5,951 bases of DNA, from positions 1 through 5,951 of the forward strand of contig JBIIZD010000125.1 of NCBI GenBank assembly GCA_044346445.1, given 5' to 3'. Below the pieces are notes generated by a model. That model was not told the DNA's origin and ran no database searches. It worked only from the letters and a program-made list of their open reading frames with translations. This DNA comes from CAISGS01 sp044346445. Its GTDB lineage: Bacteria; Pseudomonadota; Alphaproteobacteria; Caulobacterales; Caulobacteraceae. Positions 1-4,620 of this stretch are shown here, in pieces. The stretch's first letter is position 1, and the number at the start of each line of letters is the position of its first letter. Made by a program: the position numbers and the translations under genes.

Positions 1-1748
1 ATCCCTTGGCCGATCCGGTTTGGCCCGCCGCCCAAGATCACGGCCTTGCGCCGGTTTGAGGGCTCGGACTCGCATGAGGGCACCTGGCCCAGCGCGCCGC
101 TTTCATAGGTCGAATACATATAGGGGGTCTTGGCGAAGAATTCAGCCGCGCAGGTATCGATGCGCTTAAAGACCGGGCGAACATGCATGGCTTGGCGCGT
201 GGCGCGCACGGCATTTTCACTCTGGCCCGTTAGTTCGCCTAGCCGCGCATCGGAAAAGCCCTCGGCCTTCAGCTTGCGCATGGCGTCGGCCGACGTCGGC
301 AAACCGTTTTGGCGAATAGCGGCCTCGCGTTCGATCAGGGTCTGGATCTGGGACAGGAACCAGGGCTCATACGAACAGGCGGCATTAACTTCATCGACGC
401 TGAGACCGTGGCGAAAGGCCTGGGCAATGACGCGCAACCGGTCGGGCGTGGGCTGGCCAAGCGCACGAACCACGGCAGCCTTGCCGGTTTCGGGGTCGGT
501 TGCGCCCTCGATTTCGATCTCATTTAAGCCCGTCAAGCCAGTTTCCAGGCCGCGCAGGGCCTTTTGCAGGCTTTCGGCAAAGGTGCGGCCAATGGCCATG
601 ACCTCGCCCACTGACTTCATCGAGGTGGTCAGGTGCGGCTCAGCGCCGGGATACTTCTCAAACGCAAAGCGCGGGATCTTGGTGACGACATAGTCGATGG
701 TTGGCTCAAACGAGGCAGGCGTTGCTCCCGTGATGTCATTCATCAGCTCGTCAAGCGTGTAGCCGACCGCCAGACGCGCGGCGACCTTGGCGATGGGAAA
801 GCCGGTGGCCTTGGACGCCAGGGCCGAGGACCGCGACACGCGCGGATTCATCTCGATCACCACCATGCGGCCATCCTTGGGATTGACCGCAAACTGAACA
901 TTGGACCCGCCGGTCTCGACGCCAATCTCGCGCAGCACCGCAATCGAGGCGGTGCGCATCCACTGATATTCCTTGTCGGTCAGGGTCAGGGCAGGGGCCA
1001 CCGTGATAGAGTCGCCGGTATGAACACCCATAGGGTCGATGTTCTCGATCGAGCAGACAATGATGCAATTGTCCGCCTTGTCGCGGACAACCTCCATCTC
1101 ATACTCTTTCCAGCCCAGAACGCTTTCCTCGATCAGGACCTCTGTGGTCGGGGACATATCAAGGCCGCGCTCCACGATCTCGCGGAACTCTTCCATATTA
1201 TAGGCAATGCCGCCGCCGGTACCGGCCAGGGTAAAGGAGGGACGGATGATCGCGGGCAGGCCGACAAAGGGCTGGGCCTCAAGCGCTTCTTCCATTGTGT
1301 GGGCAGCGCGGCTGCGGGGCGATTCAAGGCCAAGCTTGTCCATGGCATCGCGGAATTTTTGCCGGTCCTCGGCCTTGTCGATCACATCGGCCTTGGCCCC
1401 GATCATCTCGACCCCGTACTTGGCTAGGGTGCCGTCGGCCTCTAAAGCCAGGGCGCAGTTCAGCGCGGTTTGGCCGCCCATGGTTGGCAAAAGCGCGTCT
1501 GGGCGTTCCTTGGCAATGATCTTGGCAACGATCTGGGGCGTGATCGGCTCAATATAGGTTGCGTCGGCCACGTCCGGGTCGGTCATGATGGTGGCGGGAT
1601 TGGAATTGACCAGCACGATCCGATAGCCCTCGGCGCGCAGGGCCTTACAGGCCTGAACCCCTGAATAATCGAACTCACAGGCCTGGCCTATGACAATAGG
1701 GCCAGCCCCAATGATAAGGATGGTTTTCAGGTCGGTGCGTTTGGGCAT
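1..1748 (-). CDS. carB: Carbamoyl-phosphate synthetase large subunit, N-terminal 582 codons (3' end outside window)
   Basis: The enzyme makes carbamoyl phosphate from bicarbonate, two ATP and ammonia delivered by the glutaminase subunit CarA, feeding pyrimidine and arginine synthesis in the cytoplasm. The reading frame is open from the ATG at 1748 to the window edge; I checked each codon and found no stop or frameshift. The product starts MPKRTDLKTILIIGAGPIVI and is nearly colinear with E. coli CarB. Residues 1 to about 400 are the carboxyphosphate ATP-grasp half, with PTMGGQTALNCAL, RPSFTLAGTGGGIAYN, ETGGSNVQFAVNP and IEMNPRVSRSSALASKATG. About 400-550 is the oligomerisation domain (GLSVDEVN, DTCAAEF, YMYSTYE). 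The window ends at VILGGGPNRIGQGI, the start of the carbamoyl-phosphate half; the full protein is usually about 1,070-1,100 residues. Only a weak ribosome site (GGAT, about 6 bases before the ATG) is visible. carA is not in the window. Identity is very secure. Confidence 0.98.
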   Translation of the reverse strand, partial: MPKRTDLKTILIIGAGPIVIGQACEFDYSGVQACKALRAEGYRIVLVNSNPATIMTDPDVADATYIEPITPQIVAKIIAKERPDALLPTMGGQTALNCALALEADGTLAKYGVEMIGAKADVIDKAEDRQKFRDAMDKLGLESPRSRAAHTMEEALEAQPFVGLPAIIRPSFTLAGTGGGIAYNMEEFREIVERGLDMSPTTEVLIEESVLGWKEYEMEVVRDKADNCIIVCSIENIDPMGVHTGDSITVAPALTLTDKEYQWMRTASIAVLREIGVETGGSNVQFAVNPKDGRMVVIEMNPRVSRSSALASKATGFPIAKVAARLAVGYTLDELMNDITGATPASFEPTIDYVVTKIPRFAFEKYPGAEPHLTTSMKSVGEVMAIGRTFAESLQKALRGLETGLTGLNEIEIEGATDPETGKAAVVRALGQPTPDRLRVIAQAFRHGLSVDEVNAACSYEPWFLSQIQTLIEREAAIRQNGLPTSADAMRKLKAEGFSDARLGELTGQSENAVRATRQAMHVRPVFKRIDTCAAEFFAKTPYMYSTYESGALGQVPSCESEPSNRRKAVILGGGPNRIGQG

Positions 1749-1761
1749 TAATCTATCCGAG

Positions 1762-1789
1762 CGCAATTGCGGCATCGCACAGGCGTGCG
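1762..1789 (-). other. Two short symmetric elements in the carB leader
   Basis: CGCAC-N4-GTGCG at 1776-1789 is a perfect 5-bp stem with a four-base loop. CGCAATTGCG at 1762-1771 is a perfect 10-bp palindrome ending 13 bases before the carB start codon. Both would lie in the carB 5' untranslated leader if the candidate promoter is right. They could be a small leader structure or a protein site; nothing here matches a pyrimidine attenuator that I recognise. Confidence 0.3.
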
Positions 1790-1823
1790 TACCGGAATCG
1801 TAAGAGGTACAGGCTAAGGCGCT

Positions 1824-1852
1824 GTTCTAGAGGTGCAAGGGGCAGGGGGCAA
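1824..1852 (-). promoter_or_regulatory. Candidate sigma-70 type promoter for carB
   Basis: Read on the minus strand, TTGCCC (1852-1847) and TAGAAC (1829-1824) are separated by exactly 17 bases. Each hexamer matches the housekeeping consensus at four of six positions. Transcription would start near 1817 and leave a leader of about 70 bases before the carB ATG. This is a by-eye match in a short intergenic region, so it is a candidate only. Confidence 0.3.
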
Positions 1853-1869
1853 GACCCCGTTTCTGGTTT

Positions 1870-1888
1870 GGCAAAATGCTTTTTTGCC
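1870..1888 (-). terminator. Possible terminator hairpin after the small regulator gene
   Basis: GGCAAAA (1870-1876) and TTTTGCC (1882-1888) form a perfect 7-bp stem with a five-base loop, 33 bases past the stop codon of the minus-strand regulator. A second short GC stem (GGGG at 1846-1849 with CCCC at 1855-1858) follows it. No run of T follows on the minus strand beyond the stem itself, so termination strength is doubtful. Confidence 0.35.
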
Positions 1889-1921
1889 CGTCATCACCCT
1901 TTTGCGGTACGCGTGATCTGA

Positions 1922-2362
1922 CTAGTTGCGATGCTCAAGATAATCCCGGATTTCGTTTTCCGAGAAGGAGGCGGAAAACTTGCCGTTAATGATTTCGAGT
2001 TTGCCGTCCTTAACCAGCTGCTTTAAGCGCCGCCGAACGGTTTCCCTCGGAATGCCGGTCATTTCCGATATGCTCGACGGCGATAGGGTGCAGTCAATGC
2101 GCGACAGATTCTGGGTCGGATCGACCTTGGCGATCCTCAAGGCATCGGATGCCGCCGCAACCAAAAATGAGATATATATGAAGTAATCGTCCAGATGACC
2201 GTAGAATTTTACCGACGCATTTTTGAGTTGCGAAAATATAAGGATAGATTTGTGGTGTATACTGTAAAGATTGCGATCTTCTGATATATTTTCATTCTGA
2301 ATATACATATGCGCGACGTCCTCGTGCATGAAATCGTCAATGCCGTTAATTGCATGTGCCAT
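1922..2362 (-). CDS. Small winged helix-turn-helix regulator, family not recognised
   Basis: The 146-residue product is probably a cytoplasmic DNA-binding protein. Residues about 94-131 read as a winged helix-turn-helix: LSPSSISEMTGIPRETVRRR gives the two helices and turn, with GIPRETVRR typical of a recognition helix. LKQLVKDGKLEIINGKF then gives the last helix and wing. This resembles the C-terminal HTH of Crp/FNR, GntR or MarR-like proteins. Residues 1-90 match no sensor domain I know and show no cNMP-binding, iron-sulfur or membrane signature; the hydrophobic stretch near 60-72 (YFIYISFLVAAA) may be a dimerisation helix. No ribosome site precedes the ATG at 2362. Met19 has GAGGA ten bases upstream and could be the true start (2308). 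The gene is more AT-rich than carB and faces away from the AT-rich island, whose inverted repeats lie just upstream. The HTH call is good; target and signal are unknown. Confidence 0.8.
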   Translation of the reverse strand: MAHAINGIDDFMHEDVAHMYIQNENISEDRNLYSIHHKSILIFSQLKNASVKFYGHLDDYFIYISFLVAAASDALRIAKVDPTQNLSRIDCTLSPSSISEMTGIPRETVRRRLKQLVKDGKLEIINGKFSASFSENEIRDYLEHRN

Positions 2363-2389
2363 GCAAATATAATCGATGCAATTAAAAGA

Positions 2390-2406
2390 TTGCCCATAAT
2401 GGGCAA
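2390..2406. promoter_or_regulatory. 17-bp perfect inverted repeat, candidate operator upstream of the regulator
   Basis: TTGCCCAT and ATGGGCAA flank a single central A, giving an uninterrupted 8-bp half-site symmetry. It ends 28 bases before the regulator ATG at 2362, where an autoregulatory operator would lie. As RNA on the minus strand it could also fold as a 6-bp stem with a five-base loop followed by TCTTTT, so a terminator-like role cannot be excluded. Confidence 0.5.
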
Positions 2407-2422
2407 AAAAGTAGCAATAACG

Positions 2423-2438
2423 ATGAAATATATTTCAT
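2423..2438. promoter_or_regulatory. 16-bp perfect palindrome, candidate protein site
   Basis: ATGAAATA is followed directly by its reverse complement TATTTCAT. It lies 16 bases beyond the GC-cored inverted repeat at 2390-2406, on the regulator promoter side. In AT-rich DNA a chance palindrome is more likely, so this is weaker than its neighbour. Confidence 0.35.
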
Positions 2439-2462
2439 TTTGAGCACGTAATACATTTTAGG

Positions 2463-2484
2463 GTTTTATTAACCATAATAAAAC
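2463..2484. repeat. Inverted repeat with 9-bp arms and 4-bp spacer
   Basis: GTTTTATTA (2463-2471) and TAATAAAAC (2476-2484) are perfect reverse complements around ACCA. It is the third symmetric element within 95 bases. It could be an operator or a weak hairpin; the stem is mostly A-T pairs and no T-run follows on either strand. Confidence 0.4.
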
Positions 2485-2660
2485 AACTGAACAACATGTA
2501 ATAAGCTGAACTTTAAAGTAACTTATGTGAAAAAATATATCAATTTTATCAATAAATAATTATATGCACCATTGTATAGAGAATGAAATTAACAAATTAT
2601 ATTCAATATTATTGTGATGCTAAAACCTCGTAAATATTAAAAACTGAAATGAATAGATAA

Positions 2661-2674
2661 TTGATATTTATCAA
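2661..2674. promoter_or_regulatory. Perfect FNR/FixK/Anr-type binding box
   Basis: TTGAT-ATTT-ATCAA matches the symmetric TTGAT-N4-ATCAA consensus bound by FNR, Anr, FnrL and FixK proteins of the Crp/FNR family, which control genes by oxygen status. The match is exact at all ten conserved positions. Its centre is about 264 bases from the start at 2932 and about 305 from the start at 2362. Which gene it serves therefore depends on unmapped transcription starts. AT-rich context raises the chance of a random match. Confidence 0.5.
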
Positions 2675-2774
2675 ATTTGTTCGGTATTTCAAGCTTGAAC
2701 TAAGCACTGATCAAATTCATCGGTCTAATGAGCTTTTCGCTAAGGCGGGCGTTAGGTTTTATTGGGCTTCGGAG

Positions 2775-2844
2775 GGTCGCTAAGATTTCCAGTGCCCTTG
2801 TCCGTATTGGCGCGACCAAGGCATACCGGATTATAGGGTCGCCC
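2775..2844 (+). other. Three-segment alternative stem region upstream of the 2932 gene
   Basis: GGTCGC at 2775-2780 can pair with GCGACC at 2812-2817. That same middle segment can instead pair with GGTCGC at 2837-2842. The second stem extends to eight pairs, with one bulged C at 2811, through GG (2809-2810) with CC (2843-2844). The two stems exclude each other. If transcribed, this would be part of the 5' leader of the 2932 gene. No known riboswitch motif is recognisable and there is no T-run right after the stem. Confidence 0.3.
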
Positions 2845-2931
2845 AAGCATTAAAGTATTTATAACTATTATTTTCTGGACTTTTCTGCAGGCGTATCGCA
2901 ATTTAAACGGGCCATATCGAAACAGCACGGG

Positions 2932-3339
2932 ATGAGCGCCATGTCCTCGATTAAAACCTCAAGTTTTCGCCGCTCTCAGGATGATCATTTCATACCCGAA
3001 GCCGATACTAATCCCGCAGCCCAAAGGCGGCTGCGTGGTCAGTTGGAGCAGATTGACTATACCGCCTTTGCATCGAATGGTGCGGTCATGGCCCAGGTGG
3101 TTGGCAGTCTCGATAGTGGCCGGTTTCAACGCCTAGCCATAGCTGCGGCCCATGCGCGGGCGCGCTGGGTGGCCGAAGCCTTGGAAATATCGGCGCGGTC
3201 GCATGATATTACGCCAGAGCAAACGGTTCATTTGCAAGCCCTGAGGGAGACTTTCGAGGAATTGACCGAGGCCTATGATGCCGCCCGGCGCATGATTGAG
3301 CGGGGCTATTTATCCTTGACGCCCACCAGTCCGACCTAG
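2932..3339 (+). CDS. Hypothetical protein, 135 residues
   Basis: I do not recognise the family. The codon usage is GC-rich like the neighbouring housekeeping genes, unlike the upstream spacer, so this looks like a genuine gene. The N-terminal 28 residues are polar and probably disordered. Residues about 29-45 (AAQRRLRGQLEQIDYTA) and about 62-90 (SGRFQRLAIAAAHARARWVAEALEI) look helical. Residues about 95-126 (EQTVHLQALRETFEELTEAY and following) form an amphipathic, possibly coiled helix, and a short tail is rich in Thr, Pro and Ser. There is no signal peptide, no membrane segment and no cysteine, so a small soluble helical cytoplasmic protein is likely. The ATG at 2932 has no clear ribosome site. 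The ATG at 2941 follows GGGATGAG at short spacing and may be the real start, removing three residues. It sits alone, transcribed away from the AT-rich island. Confidence 0.75.
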   Translation: MSAMSSIKTSSFRRSQDDHFIPEADTNPAAQRRLRGQLEQIDYTAFASNGAVMAQVVGSLDSGRFQRLAIAAAHARARWVAEALEISARSHDITPEQTVHLQALRETFEELTEAYDAARRMIERGYLSLTPTSPT

Positions 3340-3369
3340 CGCCTTTGCCCATCTTATAACAGCAAGGCG
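3340..3369 (+). terminator. Hairpin directly after the hypothetical gene
   Basis: CGCCTTTGC (3340-3348) and GCAAGGCG (3362-3369) pair over eight positions with one bulged T and a 13-base loop, starting at the base after the stop codon. No T-run follows, so it is at best a weak or Rho-assisted terminator, or an mRNA end-stabilising stem. Confidence 0.35.
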
Positions 3370-3418
3370 TGTTAAGCCGTCTTTCCTTCGATCGGCCATG
3401 CCCGCATAATGGGACTTT

Positions 3419-3455
3419 GCAACCTTAGTCGGTTGCGGATTGCATAAGCCAATCC
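3419..3455 (+). promoter_or_regulatory. Two adjacent perfect hairpins upstream of the exporter gene
   Basis: GCAACC-N6-GGTTGC (3419-3436) is followed without a gap by GGATTG-N7-CAATCC (3437-3455). The pair ends 36 bases before the exporter start codon. They could be a structured leader, or the symmetric DNA sites of a metal-responsive regulator. The conserved GGGGAGTAGC-type core of the yybP-ykoY manganese riboswitch, common before this exporter family, is not present. Confidence 0.4.
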
Positions 3456-3491
3456 CCTGTTATTCGGCGCCCGTTCAGATTGGTTTGACCT

Positions 3492-4064
3492 ATGGATCCG
3501 TTTCTTATTTCAACCCTGGTTGTGGCCTTAGCCGAGATTGGCGACAAGACCCAGCTCTTGGCGATCCTATTGGCAACGCGATTTAAGCGGCCCGTGCCGA
3601 TTATACTGGGCATATTGGTCGCAACCCTTGCCAATCATGCCCTGGCCGCAACGGCTGGCTTTTTTATCTCAGGCATTACGGCGGCGAGCTGGTTTGGCTA
3701 TGCGATTGGCGCCTCGTTTGTGGCCATGGCGCTCTGGACCCTGGTGCCTGACAAGGCCGATGATCTGGTCGAGCGGCCTGCAAGGCTGGGCGTTTTCTTG
3801 ACCACCACCATCGCGTTTTTCCTCGTCGAGATGGGCGATAAGACGCAAGTGGCGACCGTTGCCCTAGCGGCGCGCTATCACAGTATCTGGCTTGTGGCCG
3901 CAGGCACGACGCTTGGCATGATGCTGGCCAATGTGCCTGCGGTTTACCTAGGCGAAGCGGCCACCAAGATTGTGCCCATGAGCGTGGTGCGGATCGGTGC
4001 TGCCAGCCTGTTTGCCATCATTGGAATATGGACACTGCTTCAGACCGCGGGCATCTTGTCCTGA
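3492..4064 (+). CDS. UPF0016/TMEM165/GDT1-family manganese exporter
   Basis: This is a 190-residue inner-membrane protein of the family that includes yeast Gdt1, human TMEM165 and bacterial Mn2+ exporters such as MneA. These are cation/proton-type transporters that remove Mn2+ (and, in eukaryotes, move Ca2+). The diagnostic duplicated motif is present twice: EIGDKTQL at residues 15-22 and EMGDKTQV at 113-120. Each opens a half of an internally duplicated protein, with the acidic residues forming the cation site. About six membrane helices can be seen (roughly 4-28, 35-60, 64-85, 100-125, 131-156 and 166-187), with a polar loop at 86-99 (VPDKADDLVERPAR). The length is typical of bacterial members. 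No good ribosome site precedes the ATG, but the product matches the family from its first residues. Its stop overlaps the start of msrC. Family is secure; Mn2+ as substrate is inferred from relatives. Confidence 0.93.
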   Translation: MDPFLISTLVVALAEIGDKTQLLAILLATRFKRPVPIILGILVATLANHALAATAGFFISGITAASWFGYAIGASFVAMALWTLVPDKADDLVERPARLGVFLTTTIAFFLVEMGDKTQVATVALAARYHSIWLVAAGTTLGMMLANVPAVYLGEAATKIVPMSVVRIGAASLFAIIGIWTLLQTAGILS

Positions 4065-4066
4065 TG
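4062..4066 (+). promoter_or_regulatory. TGATG stop-start overlap coupling exporter and msrC
   Basis: The TGA of the exporter and the ATG of the sulfoxide reductase share one base, a usual arrangement for translation re-initiation. It decides the msrC start. An in-frame ATG at 4028 would add 12 residues (MDTASDRGHLVL) encoded inside the exporter, and these do not look like the family's N-terminus. Confidence 0.75.
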
Positions 4067-4564
4067 ACCCATGCCTTTAACCCCCAGTCCTTGGCGCAAG
4101 ACCGCGCAGAGCGCTATGCCCAAGTCCTGCAAGAGATTGGGGCCGTGCTGGCGGGCGAGGCCAATCTGACCGCACGGATGGCGACGGTGGCTTGCATGCT
4201 GGCCAATAGTTTTGAGCATTATTTCTGGACCGGCTTTTATATCGTCGATCCGCAAAGGCCCGATGAGCTGGTGGTCGGTCCTTATCAAGGCACATTGGGC
4301 TGTCTGCGCATCGCGTTTGGGCGCGGCGTTTGCGGCGCGGCGGCCCTGACCGGTCAGACCCAGATGGTTGCCGATGTCCACGCCTTTCCAGGTCACATAG
4401 CCTGTGATGGCCGCTCGCAAAGCGAGATTGTCGTGCCGGTGCGCGACGCCGCCGGGCGGCTGATCGCCGTTTTCGATGTCGATTCCGACCAGCCCGCTGC
4501 GTTTAATGCCGCCGATAAGGCAGGCCTTGAGGCCATCGTGACCATGGTGTTTGCCGCAGACTGA
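4064..4564 (+). CDS. msrC: Free methionine-(R)-sulfoxide reductase (GAF domain)
   Basis: The enzyme reduces free L-methionine-(R)-sulfoxide to methionine in the cytoplasm, using thioredoxin-type reducing power. The 166-residue product is a single GAF domain matching E. coli MsrC (YebR) in length and motifs. FEHYFWTGFYIVDP lies at about 50-63, then VGPYQGTLGCLRI at 71-83, GRGVCGAA at 86-93, VADVHAFPGHIACD at 102-115, and SEIVVPV with IAVFDVDSD to the end. All three redox cysteines are present at Cys80, Cys90 and Cys114, corresponding to Cys84, Cys94 and Cys118 in E. coli, so the enzyme should be active. The start at 4064 is chosen because it overlaps the exporter stop and gives the usual length. 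Coupling to a probable manganese exporter suggests a joint role under metal or oxidative stress; that link is inference. Confidence 0.95.
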   Translation: MTHAFNPQSLAQDRAERYAQVLQEIGAVLAGEANLTARMATVACMLANSFEHYFWTGFYIVDPQRPDELVVGPYQGTLGCLRIAFGRGVCGAAALTGQTQMVADVHAFPGHIACDGRSQSEIVVPVRDAAGRLIAVFDVDSDQPAAFNAADKAGLEAIVTMVFAAD

Positions 4565-4620
4565 AAGTCTGGCCCAATCAGGCTCTGGACAGGGAACAAG
4601 ATCGGCGTTCTGATCGCTTC

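Larger units (their letters stand above)
2363..2931. other. 569-bp AT-rich gene-free region between two divergent genes
   Basis: No convincing coding sequence lies here; the longest frames are very short and lack ribosome sites. By direct count 2401-2700 has 71 G+C in 300 bases (about 24%), and 2521-2640 only about 19%, against clearly GC-rich flanking genes. G+C rises again from about 2735. The region contains three perfect inverted repeats close to the regulator start, an FNR-type box, and a set of alternative stems at 2775-2844, listed separately. It must hold the promoters of the divergent genes at 2362 and 2932. I saw no DnaA boxes, tRNA, insertion-sequence ends or direct repeats of attachment-site length. 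Confidence 0.8.

Noticed and set aside
130..1427. Long plus-strand open frames (130-693 and 633-1427) opposite carB
   Set aside because: They are antisense shadows of a fully conserved carB frame, a common effect in GC-rich genes. Their products are low-complexity (Arg, Ala and Gly rich) and resemble no family.
2539..2553. Direct repeat ATCAA-N5-ATCAA and similar short AT motifs, possible IHF sites
   Set aside because: The repeats are too short for such AT-rich DNA, and none fits the full WATCAANNNNTTR pattern.
2604..2614. Short palindrome CAATA-T-TATTG, and ACTTTAAAGT at 2510-2519
   Set aside because: Palindromes of 10-11 bases are expected by chance in DNA this AT-rich.
2401..2700. Replication origin in the AT-rich region
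   Set aside because: I found no TTATCCACA-like DnaA boxes on either strand and no origin-linked genes nearby; base composition alone is not enough.
3425..3634. Minus-strand 69-codon frame across the exporter start
   Set aside because: It overlaps the conserved N-terminal half of the exporter, and its product shows no domain or start signal.
4028..4063. Upstream ATG as the msrC start
   Set aside because: It would add 12 non-conserved residues read from inside the exporter gene. The ATG at 4064 gives the usual length and a classic stop-start overlap.
4040..4420. Minus-strand open frame opposite msrC
   Set aside because: The plus-strand frame encodes an intact MsrC with all three cysteines; the opposite frame is a shadow.
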